A stretch of 14,109 nucleotides of DNA from Candidatus Omnitrophica bacterium UBA1443 (GTDB taxonomy: Bacteria > Omnitrophota > Omnitrophia > Omnitrophales > Aquincolibacteriaceae), in contig DCTJ01000049.1 of assembly GCA_002329545.1 (NCBI GenBank), positions 1-14,109 on the forward strand, read 5' to 3'. Of this stretch, positions 1 to 8,036 are shown one piece after another. The first letter of the stretch is position 1, and each line of letters opens with the position of its first letter. Made by a program: the position numbers and the translations under genes. The notes beneath the pieces were generated by a model, which saw only the letters and a program-made list of their open reading frames with translations, searched no databases and was not told the DNA's origin.

Positions 1-542
1 TCAATCTCATCAACAACCACATCCTCGTCACCGTCCCCTGTGACATGCGCCACGGCGTCATGGCAATTGGGATCGAATTTCTCGCCAACCGTTTCAAGCC
101 GGCTGAGTCCGTGTTTTTTGAGGGTATCGATAAGCTGTTTTTGTACCATTTGAACGCCCGTAGCCATATTTTTAAAATTGGTCTGGATCTGTTCCTCATT
201 CAATTCAGAAAGCTCCGCCGCGGAAGTGTGCGCGACAGCCCGCTCAAAATTATCCAGCACGGGAAGCATATCGCGGAGGATCCGCTCCTGACTAAACTTG
301 ATGAACTCCTCTTTTTCCCGGGTATTCCGCTTTTTGGCATTTTCAAAATCAGCGGCCGCGTGCAAAAACTTCTCGCGAAGTCCTTCCAGTTCTTCCACGC
401 GTTTTTGGAGCCTCTCATATTCGGCCGTCATCTCGTCCTTGCTTTCCGGAACGCTGTTTTCTTTTTCCGGAGACACTTTTGAATCCTGACTGGGAGAGCA
501 CTCGTCAGCACGCGCGGGGTCTTTCTTGAAATGAGAATTCAT
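1..542 (-). CDS. grpE: GrpE, nucleotide exchange factor of DnaK (partial, C-terminus cut by window edge)
   Basis: GrpE is the cytoplasmic co-chaperone that releases ADP from DnaK. About 180 codons are present. The reading frame runs off the left edge, probably 15-30 residues before the usual end. The N-terminus is a polar, low-complexity tail of about 40 residues. A long coiled-coil helix follows with the family hallmarks AADFENAKKR and LPVLDNFERA, then the start of the beta-wing domain with GLSRLETVGEKFDPNCHDAV. The ATG at 542-540 overlaps the hrcA stop as ATGA, which fixes the start by translational coupling. The hrcA-grpE order is the classical heat-shock operon order, so dnaK is expected beyond the edge. 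The identification rests on these motifs and is firm. No key region is missing other than the truncated end. Confidence 0.96.
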   Translation of the reverse strand, partial: MNSHFKKDPARADECSPSQDSKVSPEKENSVPESKDEMTAEYERLQKRVEELEGLREKFLHAAADFENAKKRNTREKEEFIKFSQERILRDMLPVLDNFERAVAHTSAAELSELNEEQIQTNFKNMATGVQMVQKQLIDTLKKHGLSRLETVGEKFDPNCHDAVAHVTGDGDEDVVVDEI

Positions 543-1339
543 GCGTCAAACTCCTCGTGTTCGGTAAAAAAAGCTTCCATAAGTTCCGCGACCCGGGAAA
601 CGAGCGGAACAAGCCTCCGGTAAGGCATCCGTTTGGGGCCCAGTATGGCGATGACACCAGTTCCCATCTCTCCGGCCGAGTAACGCGCCGTGACAATGGC
701 GCAATTCTCAAGCGCCTGACTTTCATGTTCCCGGCCGACAGAAACCGAAACCTGAGATTCCTGCGCCTGCTTGAGCAACCATTGTTTAAGGACTATCTTT
801 TCTTCCAGAGTTTTTAAAAGTGTGCGAAGCTTGTTGATATCCTGAAATTCGGGTTTCTCAAGAATGTGGGTCAGCCCCTGAAGCGAAAGACGGAGATCTT
901 CAATTTTCTGATCAAGGCCGGGCTCCGGCGCCATCGACAAGGAAAGTCCTATCTCCCGGGTCATGGAAGAAAGCATGGAAGTGACTTTTTCAAGAAAAAC
1001 CCTGATCTCCCGTTGTTCCTGGTAATTCTGGCTAAGTTCTCGCGCCACCTGTAAACACAGAGACTCCGGCATCACATCGGCGAACGATGCATGATCCAGA
1101 TAATAACGGTATCCCGAGTCAGTCGGAACTCGCCCCGACGAAGTATGAGGATGCGTTAAATATCCCATTTCCTCAAGCGCCCCCATTTCGTTCCGGATGG
1201 TGGCAGAGGAAACGGGAATCGCGTACTTCTTGATAATATAATGAGACCCGACGGGGCCACTGGTCTCAATGTGGGCTTCAACGACACCATTCAGGATGTC
1301 TGCTTGTCTGGGAGTAAGGATTTCCATAGGAGTACACAT
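539..1339 (-). CDS. hrcA: HrcA, heat-shock transcription repressor, unusually short (266 aa)
   Basis: HrcA represses the groE and dnaK operons by binding CIRCE operators. The N-terminal winged helix (residues about 5-80) is canonical, with TPRQADIL, GPVGS, SSATIRNEM, MGYL.HPHTSSGR and VPTDSGYRYY. The C-terminal part is also recognisable: LEKPEFQDINKLRTLLKTLEE (about 160-180), VSVGRE (about 199-204), and a closing segment with VIAILGPKRMPYRR (about 229-242). Family members are usually about 340 residues. Here the GAF-like core and inserted dimerisation region between about residues 138 and 150 are collapsed, leaving some 75-90 residues missing in frame. An in-frame stop lies just upstream of the ATG at 1339. 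Met1 and Met5 are both possible starts and neither has a good Shine-Dalgarno sequence; Met5 gives the more typical N-terminus (MEILTPRQ). The stop overlaps the grpE start. The gene lies 44 nt after the lipoprotein gene. Confidence 0.93.
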   Translation of the reverse strand: MCTPMEILTPRQADILNGVVEAHIETSGPVGSHYIIKKYAIPVSSATIRNEMGALEEMGYLTHPHTSSGRVPTDSGYRYYLDHASFADVMPESLCLQVARELSQNYQEQREIRVFLEKVTSMLSSMTREIGLSLSMAPEPGLDQKIEDLRLSLQGLTHILEKPEFQDINKLRTLLKTLEEKIVLKQWLLKQAQESQVSVSVGREHESQALENCAIVTARYSAGEMGTGVIAILGPKRMPYRRLVPLVSRVAELMEAFFTEHEEFDA

Positions 1340-1383
1340 GATAGCAGAAATTCATCAGGCTCTCAAGGCTGAGCCGTGAAAAG

Positions 1384-2778
1384 CTAGGAAGCAACCTGGG
1401 GAGTAAGGGTCAAAATATCCTGCAGAGGTTTTTTCATGCGCCGGTAAAGCTCAAGATCCTGCTGGTTGGCAGTCCAGGTGTAGGATGGCGCCTGGGTCAG
1501 GCTGAAACTCAAAAATTCCCAGTCTTTAAAACTGTAGCCACGAAGAACATTCACAAACTCGCGGGTCGCCAGGTTCCAGGCGTAAATCACATCCTCGTTC
1601 ACCCCCTGATCCAGAGTGTAGGCTTTCTGCCGAATATCCTTCAAGGGAGCGGTCATGTGAAAAATAAAATGTCCGGGGTCACCTTCAACGTACTGAAATA
1701 CCGCCTTAATTTCGGAAAAGGTATTGTAGACCCGCTCGTCCTGTGAAAACGCCATCTGCATCCTCCGCGAAAGCTGCATCGCGAGAAACTCGCCTAACGT
1801 CATATCCGGAACACTGAATTCCTCGTCCCATCGCTCCAGACTCGAATAAATCATGTCCCGGGTCATGGGCGCATCAAGGTCCGCCGACGTTTGGTCCAGA
1901 ACACTCATCGGGGTGATTCTGTCGATTTTTTCCTCGCCTCCCCGCGAGGATATCTGGAAAAGATAATCCAAAACCTGAGGAGCTCCCTGCCCATCCCGCG
2001 GCCTGGCGTTAACCTTCGCATAAACAACCACCTCCCGGTCCTCGACGGGCAAACTACGAACATCTATCACTTCCCAAATCCTCGCGCCCTTTTCGTCAGA
2101 AGCCCCCATCTTTGAAGTCAGGAAGAATTCCTCTTCCCATTTGGCGTCATCGAGGTTCTTGAAGTAAAGGAGTTTTAGTTCGGAGCGTGTTTTTTCGTTT
2201 AAGTCGTTAAAGAACTGTTTGACCGGTCGATGCCAAAGCACGGGACGGTTCAACTGCATTTCATGGATGATGCGTTTCCGATATTCGCTCCTTGGAATGT
2301 CCCAAAAACGGACCCTCTTGATGTCATCGCTGTGCCCGATAAAATTGATCTCCATTCCTGTTTTTTCAATGTCAGTCGCCTGGAGAAAATAAAAATCGAT
2401 TTTCCGGTCCGTGGAGAGAATCACCCGGGACATTGAAAACAGCACATCCTCAATCTTGTCGATCGCTTCTTCGGTAGGCTGGAAAAGCTGCTCCATGTCG
2501 GTCACCTGTCCGGAAAGGATCGCTTCTTTAAAATCCATGGAGAAAAGCTGTGAGAGAGGAAGAAAAACTCCAAAGGTCGTCCCCACAACCTTGACGTCAC
2601 AATTTTCGATGCCGTACTCTTTCCGGGTAATCTCGATGACCGCCCGCTTGAGGTCATCGCCGCTATAGCTCGGGGGAGTGCATCCCGAAATCAATATTCC
2701 CGTCATCCATAACGCCAAAAAAACAAAAGACATCTGACGCCTTTTTTTTAACAGAGTGTCAGATGTCTTTTGAGTCAT
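1384..2778 (-). CDS. Unrecognised 464-residue lipoprotein downstream of FtsH-like protease
   Basis: The N-terminus is a lipoprotein signal: KKRR at residues 11-14, a hydrophobic run at about 17-30, and a lipobox ISGC with Cys33 as the predicted lipidation site. The product should therefore be anchored to a membrane on the periplasmic side. The remainder is a soluble, mixed alpha/beta-looking sequence rich in charged and aromatic residues. I do not recognise the family and assign no activity. The gene begins 11 nt after the FtsH-like stop and ends 44 nt before hrcA. This suggests a shared transcript and perhaps an envelope quality-control role, which is inference from position only. The start is uncertain. 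The ATG at 2778 has no visible Shine-Dalgarno sequence. The internal ATG at codon 16 has AAGG six bases upstream, but starting there would lose the basic KKRR stretch expected in a signal peptide. The first 55 bases carry a perfect inverted repeat, described separately. Confidence 0.85.
   Translation of the reverse strand: MTQKTSDTLLKKRRQMSFVFLALWMTGILISGCTPPSYSGDDLKRAVIEITRKEYGIENCDVKVVGTTFGVFLPLSQLFSMDFKEAILSGQVTDMEQLFQPTEEAIDKIEDVLFSMSRVILSTDRKIDFYFLQATDIEKTGMEINFIGHSDDIKRVRFWDIPRSEYRKRIIHEMQLNRPVLWHRPVKQFFNDLNEKTRSELKLLYFKNLDDAKWEEEFFLTSKMGASDEKGARIWEVIDVRSLPVEDREVVVYAKVNARPRDGQGAPQVLDYLFQISSRGGEEKIDRITPMSVLDQTSADLDAPMTRDMIYSSLERWDEEFSVPDMTLGEFLAMQLSRRMQMAFSQDERVYNTFSEIKAVFQYVEGDPGHFIFHMTAPLKDIRQKAYTLDQGVNEDVIYAWNLATREFVNVLRGYSFKDWEFLSFSLTQAPSYTWTANQQDLELYRRMKKPLQDILTLTPQVAS
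2717..2772 (-). terminator. 15-bp perfect inverted repeat with T-tract: terminator or attenuator candidate
   Basis: The arms at 2724-2738 and 2758-2772 are perfectly complementary over 15 bp (CAAAAGACATCTGAC and its reverse complement), separated by a 19-nt loop. Read on the minus strand, the second arm is followed directly by seven T at 2723-2717, giving the shape of an intrinsic terminator. It starts 18 nt after the FtsH-like stop and lies inside the first codons of the lipoprotein gene. It could end part of the FtsH-like transcription, act as an attenuator, or occlude translation starts of the lipoprotein gene. The internal ATG (codon 16) sits in the second arm. The stem and T-tract are read directly from the sequence; the function is inferred. 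Confidence 0.55.
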
Positions 2779-2789
2779 AAAGCGGCAAC

Positions 2790-4445
2790 TTAAGCGGCTG
2801 GGGCAGAGCCGTCCCGGGACAATGATACCCGGCGCGGGTTGGTCTTCCCGTACTCCATGAAAATCGCCTCGATCTCATCGTAATCAAGTTCGCTCTTTGT
2901 GATCAGTTCACGGGCAAAACGCTCAAAGAGATCGTTTTCCTTTTTAAGGAGAGCTTCAACCTCCGCCATGCAATCCTTGAGAATCTTCTCGGCATCCTGA
3001 TTAAGCCGCGTCTTTAACTCCTCAGAAAGCAGTTGGACATTAACGCTGTAATCCCCGACCATCCCTGATGGCCCCATGCCAAACTTCCAAACCATGGCGT
3101 TGGCAATGTTAGACGCCGTGTGAAAATCGCTCCCCGGACCGCCTCCGACTCCCGTGGTCGTGGTTCCAAACTTGATCTTTTCGGCGACATAGCTCGCGAC
3201 ACACACTTTAATATCGGCAAGTAGCGACTCGCGATCCTTGGAGTGCCATTCTTCGATCGGCGTCGGATGAACGACCCCCAGAGACATTTTCCTCGGAATA
3301 ATGGACGCTTTAAAAACGTCATCGCGGGGATGCAGAAGATAGGTCACCATCAGATGGCCCGTCTCGTGATAGGCCGTCATTTCGCGCTCCCTGACATTGA
3401 CCGTTAATCGTTGCTTGACCCCAAGCTCAATTCGCTCTATGGCCTCGGAAATGTCCTTCAGCGTAATCGAATCCCTTTTGTTTCGGGTCGCGATCAGAGC
3501 CGATTCCTTGACGATATTTTCGATATCCGCGGGCGATTTATCGATTGCCTTTCTCGCCAGGCGTTTGCAATCAACCGACGCTTCGAATTTCACCTTGCTA
3601 AGGTAATAGCGAAAAAGCGCCTCCCTCCCCTCAAGATTTGGCTTCTTGATATAGACCTTTCTGTCAAAACGTCCGGGGCGGAGAAGGGCGGGGTCCAGGA
3701 CATCTTCAGAGGCATTCGTCGCTCCGATAACGACGATATTCTCGGATCTTTCTCCGAGACCATCCATGGCAACAAGAAGTTGGTTCTGGGTGGTGTTTCC
3801 CTCACCGCTTCCAAACTGATTAAAAGTACGTCTTTGTCCCATCGCGTCCAACTCATCGATAAACACAATGCAACCGCCGTAGCCATAAGCCATGCGCTGA
3901 GCCTTCTGAAAAAGTTTCCGGACACGGCTGGCGCCCACGCCCACGAAGATCTCGTTAAATTCACTCGCCGCCATCGAAAGGAACGGCATTCCCGCCTCGG
4001 TGGCGATCGCCTTGGCAAGATACGTCTTTCCACAACCGGGAGGGCCCATCATGAGGATCCCGCGAAGAATTTTGCCACCGATCTTCTTGAGGCGAACGTG
4101 ATCCTTGATCAATTGCACTACTTCCCAGCATTCGTCCTTGGCTTCATCAATTCCAATGACATCCGAAAATTTAACGTTAACATTTTGCGCCTTAATGCTT
4201 TTCTTCTCTAGCTTCGCGAATCCCCCGCGAAAGATGACCATATAAAGATACACAAAAATCACGGCATTGATCGTCACCATGAGGATTTGAAGAGGAAGCT
4301 GAGCCAGCGTAATGTTCCGGTAATAGCTCTCAAGCGAAGCCATCCCCCAAACGGAAAGAACGATCAAAACCACCGCCGCGAAAACGATCGTAAATTTCAA
4401 CCAGTGATCCATCCAAAATAACTTTAAACGGCGCCACGACATCAT
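2790..4445 (-). CDS. FtsH-like membrane AAA+ zinc metalloprotease lacking the periplasmic domain
   Basis: This is an ATP-dependent membrane protease of the FtsH/M41 type, which unfolds and degrades membrane and regulatory proteins from the cytoplasmic side. Two hydrophobic segments (about residues 17-36 and 52-72) are separated by only some 15 residues, where typical FtsH has a periplasmic domain of about 70 residues. The AAA module follows: Walker A GPPGCGKT (134-141), pore motif IFVGVG (166-171), Walker B IVFIDELD (193-200), and arginine-finger segment LLRPGRFDR (254-262). The peptidase domain has HETGH (360-364) and a likely third zinc ligand, Asp440, in GSDFHTA. All catalytic residues are present, so it should be active. 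A short Gly-rich insertion (GGGP, about 434-437) precedes Asp440. AAGGAG lies about 11 nt before the first of two adjacent ATGs. Length is 551 residues against about 610-650 for classical FtsH, so I treat it as a divergent member or paralog and give no symbol. Confidence 0.92.
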   Translation of the reverse strand: MMSWRRLKLFWMDHWLKFTIVFAAVVLIVLSVWGMASLESYYRNITLAQLPLQILMVTINAVIFVYLYMVIFRGGFAKLEKKSIKAQNVNVKFSDVIGIDEAKDECWEVVQLIKDHVRLKKIGGKILRGILMMGPPGCGKTYLAKAIATEAGMPFLSMAASEFNEIFVGVGASRVRKLFQKAQRMAYGYGGCIVFIDELDAMGQRRTFNQFGSGEGNTTQNQLLVAMDGLGERSENIVVIGATNASEDVLDPALLRPGRFDRKVYIKKPNLEGREALFRYYLSKVKFEASVDCKRLARKAIDKSPADIENIVKESALIATRNKRDSITLKDISEAIERIELGVKQRLTVNVREREMTAYHETGHLMVTYLLHPRDDVFKASIIPRKMSLGVVHPTPIEEWHSKDRESLLADIKVCVASYVAEKIKFGTTTTGVGGGPGSDFHTASNIANAMVWKFGMGPSGMVGDYSVNVQLLSEELKTRLNQDAEKILKDCMAEVEALLKKENDLFERFARELITKSELDYDEIEAIFMEYGKTNPRRVSLSRDGSAPAA

Positions 4446-4520
4446 AGTAATTCACTCTCCTTTTTACTCTTTGATCACATGCCCGGGGGAGCCCGATTTC
4501 GGCAGGTAAACTCGGGGTGT

Positions 4521-4549
4521 ATTATAGCGGCAAGGCATTCTAATTTACA
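4521..4549 (-). promoter_or_regulatory. Candidate sigma-70 promoter for the FtsH-like operon
   Basis: On the minus strand there is an exact TATAAT at 4526-4521. Seventeen bases upstream is TGTAAA at 4549-4544, which matches only three of six -35 consensus positions. A start near 4514 would give a leader of about 70 nt before the FtsH-like ATG. The 228-nt gap upstream of that gene is the longest in the window, which favours a promoter there. I see no CIRCE-like or obvious heat-shock sigma element in this gap. Confidence 0.45.
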
Positions 4550-4673
4550 CTGCTATTTCAAAACGCCTGGAGCATTTTAGGCTGACCTGGGTTATCTCGA
4601 AAAAACCCCGACTGATGTTCCTAACCCGCAAAAACATGAAGAAATCCGGTCGCGATTTCCTCTCAGAGCGGTG

Positions 4674-5147
4674 TCACCACCACTCATCCTCAACCTGCGA
4701 ACTTGCTGAATCGGCATTCTCCTTAATCTCGTTGCCAGCGCCAGATCCCATCTCCCCATTTTCCGCGCTCACATCCCCACTCCAATAATCTTCTTCCATC
4801 CTGCCCCAATCCTGGCCTGAATGGACCCCGGCATTACTTCCAGCGGATAAATCAGGTTCCTCCCACCAGTCCAGTTCCTCGGTTTTTGAGTAAGGAGACA
4901 CCAAATCCTCTTTGGCCTTTTCTTCAGGGAGAACCGGTGAGGTTGTCAAAAACGAATCTTTTGGATTATATCTGACATGATATAAAAGGGGCCCTTTCTT
5001 CCCGTCCTTTTCTTCTTCCATTTTTTGCTGGAACGCAATCGGACTGGTCTGGGTATCGCGAATAGGATCCTCCGCGCGCCGGATGGCCGCCACGTTGCCC
5101 GTTGACAAAACCACAACTAACATTAAAAAACACCATTTTTTAGTCAT
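4674..5147 (-). CDS. Small secreted acidic protein with Trp/Tyr-rich acidic clusters, function unknown
   Basis: The 157-residue product starts with a short signal peptide: MTKKW, a hydrophobic run over residues 6-16, and possible cleavage near the VAA at about 19-21. The mature part is hydrophilic, low in complexity and acidic, and is probably largely disordered. It carries recurrent acidic-aromatic clusters: LDWWEEPD in the middle, EEDYWSGD further on, and EDEWW at the extreme C-terminus. No cysteine follows the signal, so it is not a lipoprotein. I do not recognise a family. Upstream, GGGTGA sits close to the ATG as a modest ribosome binding site. A TTGATC-17 nt-TATCTT pair at 5191-5163 is a weak promoter match but would leave almost no leader. 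The gene is separated by 87 nt from uvrA and by 228 nt from the FtsH-like gene, so it may be transcribed alone or with uvrA. Confidence 0.75.
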   Translation of the reverse strand: MTKKWCFLMLVVVLSTGNVAAIRRAEDPIRDTQTSPIAFQQKMEEEKDGKKGPLLYHVRYNPKDSFLTTSPVLPEEKAKEDLVSPYSKTEELDWWEEPDLSAGSNAGVHSGQDWGRMEEDYWSGDVSAENGEMGSGAGNEIKENADSASSQVEDEWW

Positions 5148-5234
5148 CGAATCACCCGTTAAAAGATACCTTAGAATTAAAAAGAGATCAAATGGCAGAG
5201 AAACATCTTTCCCTTAAAAAATGTCGCGCCGGGT

Positions 5235-8018
5235 TTAATCCGCCGCACTCAAACCAGCAAGATATTTCTTGAGACACTGTCCGGTGTGAGACCGGTTGCA
5301 TTCCAGCAAACCCGCCACATCCCCTTGATAAATAATTTCGCCTCCCTCCTCGCCCCCCTCCGGTCCAAGATCAATCACATAATCCGCCAGAGCAATCAAT
5401 CCCATATGGTGTTCTATCACAAAAAGCGAGTGTCCCCGGGCGAGAAGCTCATCAAAAGCGGTCAACAGATGATGAATATCCCTCTCATGCAACCCTGTCG
5501 TTGGCTCATCCAGAAGATACAGCGCGGCCCCCGAGAACGGTTCAGCCATTTCACAGGCCAGCTTAAGACGCTGAGCTTCACCACCGGAGAGGGTCAAAGT
5601 CGGCTGACCGAGTTTAAGATAACCGAGCCCGATCTTTCTTAAAGGCTCCAGTTTATCGACAATAGCTTTGCGTGCCTGAAAAAAATCCACGCTTTCATCA
5701 ATCGTAAGCCGAAGGACCTTGTCAATATTCAATCCTTGGTATTCAATTTCCAGAACTTCGTTTTTAAACCGCCGACCTTGGCACGCTTCGCACGGCACAA
5801 AGATGTCCGCGAGAAAATGCATTTCGACCTTGACCGCGCCATCGCCCTTACAAACCGGACAACGTCCTTTTTCCGAATTAAAGGAAAAATAGCCGGCGTC
5901 AAAACCTGCCCGCTTGGCCTGCCGGGTCGAAGCAAAAACCTTCCGCACCTCTTCAAACGCCTTGGTGTAGGTCGCGGGATTGGAACGCGGTGACCGCCCC
6001 AGAGAGGACTGATCGACGAGCACCATATCCTCGACGCCGTCAAACCCCGCGATCCTTTTTACATTTCCAAGCTCGTCCCGAGATACCGGCTGGCCCTTGG
6101 ATTTCAGGTAATGGTTATAAAGGACATTGTAAAGCAAGGTGCTTTTCCCGGATCCCGAAACTCCCGTCAGGACCGCCAGTCGCCCCAATGGTATTTCAGC
6201 ACGAATTTTTTTGAGGTTGTGCGCTGACGCACCCTCGATCAGGATTTTCCGGGGTTTTCCCCGCGCGGGACGGAACACTCGTTGCAGTTTTTCTTTCCCT
6301 GAAAGGTAGCGTGACGTATAAGACGCCTGGCACGACTTGAGAGCGTCAATGCTTCCCTGAAAAACCAACCGGCCTCCCTTGGCACCCCCTTCGGGTCCAA
6401 GATCGATCACTTCATCAGCGGACTGGATCATGGTCCGATCGTGTTCAACTACCACCACCGTATTCCCGAGATCACGAAGCTTCTTGAGAAGCGCAATCAG
6501 CATTTGATTGTCCCGCTCATGAAGACCGATGCTCGGTTCATCCAGAACATAAAGGGTGTCCACAAGGGCCGACCCCAGCGAACTCGCGAGGTGAATTCGC
6601 TGGACTTCCCCACCGGAAAGCGTTCGTGACATGCGGTCGAGGGTCAGATAGCCCAAACCAACCTCTTTTAGGAAACGGACGCGGCGGATCAATTCCTCAT
6701 GAACTGGTCCCATTTTCTCTTTTTCCTCCGGGGACAAGTGAATCGTTTCAAGAAATTCAAGCAACCGGTCAATCGGAAGGGCCTGAACGTCCGCGATCGT
6801 CTTTCCTCCCAGCCGATAATTCATCGCGTCTGGTTTAAGCCGACTCGTGTGACAGACCGCACAGGGAACATAACCCCGGTAACGGTTTAAAAAAATCCTG
6901 ACGTGCATTTTGTAGATTTTTTTATTGAGATAATCAAAAAAATCACGAAGACTAAAATAATCGTCCCCCGGGAATCCCTCGAAGATCCATTTTTGATGTT
7001 CCTTTTTAAGTGTTGCCCAGGGCCTTTGGACCGGAATTCGTTTACGCGCGCAAAAATCCAGCAATTGCCCCCGCTCCCACCGCGTACTGGCCTTGGTCCA
7101 CGGTTCAATCGCGCCTTCGCGAATCGATTTTGAGGCGTCCGGGACCACAAGATCCCTGTCGATCGTAATCACCCGTCCAAACCCCTGGCAAGCGGGACAC
7201 GCGCCGAGAGGACTATTAAATGAAAAAAGATTAGCGACTGGTTCGGGAAACTTTTTCCCGCAAGACACGCATTGAAGAATTTCCGAAAATTTCAGTTCTC
7301 GGCCCTGGCACCAAACCTGGACATTACCTTTCCCATATCGAAATCCAAGCTCCAGCGAATCCGTCAGACGTTCCCTGTTTTTTTCGTTGACCGGTAACAC
7401 GTCTATACTCACGCGCAGTTCAGAAAATTTCTGCTTCGCTGACAGCAGGGAATCCCCGCTCTTCCATTCCCCGTCACAGAAAAAATCACTAAACCCTTGC
7501 CTTTCAAGTTCCCTGACATTTTCCGAAAGATATTTCATCCCCGCTTTTCCGAGCGGGACAAGGGCCACGATTCGTACCGTTTTCTCTAAAAAATCCTGAA
7601 GAAGTCGGCGGGCGATACTGACAGGATCATATTTTTCAACTTCAATTTCACATTCAGGACAGATTAATCTTCCCGCGCGCGCAAAAGCGACCCGGAGATA
7701 ATCATTGATTTCAGTTTGTGTCCCGACGGTAGAACGCGCGTTACTGACAACGTTTTTCGCCTGAATCGCCAGCGCGGGGGGAATCCCGGAAGAAAACTCC
7801 ACGTCGGGTTTAGGCATTCGCTCAAGAAACTGGCGGGCATAGGCGGAAACCGACTCCAGATAGCGGCGCTGACCTTCCGCGTAGAGGGTATCAAAAGCCA
7901 GCGAGGACTTCCCGGAACCGGAGACACCCGTCACGACATAAAGTTTTCGTCGAGGGAGTTTTAGTTGAAGATTCTTGAGGTTGTGGGTTTTAACGCCACG
8001 AAGTTCTATCGCGCCCAA
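5235..8018 (-). CDS. uvrA: UvrA, damage-recognition ATPase of nucleotide excision repair
   Basis: UvrA dimerises, finds bulky DNA lesions and loads UvrB. All family elements are in order: Walker A GVSGSGKSS (31-39), first zinc module C250/C253/C274/C277 with LFSFNSPLGACPAC, ABC signature LSGGE (467-471) and Walker B with DEPSIGLHERD (493-503). The second half has Walker A GVSGSGKST (619-627), zinc module C720/C723/C743/C746 with YFSFNSEKGRCPVC, signature LSGGE (810-814) and DEPTTGLHERD (837-847). Length is 927 residues against about 940 in the family, so it is complete. The start is TTG at 8018-8016, chosen because AAGG lies 8 nt upstream, no ATG or GTG is available in frame, and the resulting N-terminus (MGAIELRGVKTHNLKNL) matches the usual UvrA beginning. 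It follows the small lipoprotein stop by 18 nt in the same frame and is probably co-transcribed with it. Confidence 0.97.
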   Translation of the reverse strand: MGAIELRGVKTHNLKNLQLKLPRRKLYVVTGVSGSGKSSLAFDTLYAEGQRRYLESVSAYARQFLERMPKPDVEFSSGIPPALAIQAKNVVSNARSTVGTQTEINDYLRVAFARAGRLICPECEIEVEKYDPVSIARRLLQDFLEKTVRIVALVPLGKAGMKYLSENVRELERQGFSDFFCDGEWKSGDSLLSAKQKFSELRVSIDVLPVNEKNRERLTDSLELGFRYGKGNVQVWCQGRELKFSEILQCVSCGKKFPEPVANLFSFNSPLGACPACQGFGRVITIDRDLVVPDASKSIREGAIEPWTKASTRWERGQLLDFCARKRIPVQRPWATLKKEHQKWIFEGFPGDDYFSLRDFFDYLNKKIYKMHVRIFLNRYRGYVPCAVCHTSRLKPDAMNYRLGGKTIADVQALPIDRLLEFLETIHLSPEEKEKMGPVHEELIRRVRFLKEVGLGYLTLDRMSRTLSGGEVQRIHLASSLGSALVDTLYVLDEPSIGLHERDNQMLIALLKKLRDLGNTVVVVEHDRTMIQSADEVIDLGPEGGAKGGRLVFQGSIDALKSCQASYTSRYLSGKEKLQRVFRPARGKPRKILIEGASAHNLKKIRAEIPLGRLAVLTGVSGSGKSTLLYNVLYNHYLKSKGQPVSRDELGNVKRIAGFDGVEDMVLVDQSSLGRSPRSNPATYTKAFEEVRKVFASTRQAKRAGFDAGYFSFNSEKGRCPVCKGDGAVKVEMHFLADIFVPCEACQGRRFKNEVLEIEYQGLNIDKVLRLTIDESVDFFQARKAIVDKLEPLRKIGLGYLKLGQPTLTLSGGEAQRLKLACEMAEPFSGAALYLLDEPTTGLHERDIHHLLTAFDELLARGHSLFVIEHHMGLIALADYVIDLGPEGGEEGGEIIYQGDVAGLLECNRSHTGQCLKKYLAGLSAAD

Positions 8019-8036
8019 GACAATGGCCTTGGGACG

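Noticed and set aside
45..482. Plus-strand frame of 145 codons over the left end.
   Set aside because: It is antisense to GrpE, whose motifs are clear in the minus frame running off the edge.
1358..1375. Short inverted repeat GGCTC...GAGCC just upstream of hrcA, considered as an operator or terminator.
   Set aside because: Only five base pairs with an 8-nt loop, no T-tract, and no resemblance to CIRCE.
3411..4211. Long plus-strand open frame (266 codons) opposite the FtsH-like gene.
   Set aside because: It lies wholly antisense to a gene with complete AAA and protease motifs. Its translation shows no domain, and the frame is open only because of codon bias on the other strand.
4560..4673. 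Search for an intrinsic terminator after the small acidic secreted gene, including GGGGTTTTTT on the minus strand near 4600.
   Set aside because: The T-run is not preceded by a matching stem; the pairings nearby are 4-5 bp only.
5163..5191. Promoter-like pair TTGATC-17 nt-TATCTT before the small acidic secreted gene.
   Set aside because: Both boxes match only four of six positions, and the predicted start would fall inside the ribosome binding site. Kept only as a remark in that gene's entry.
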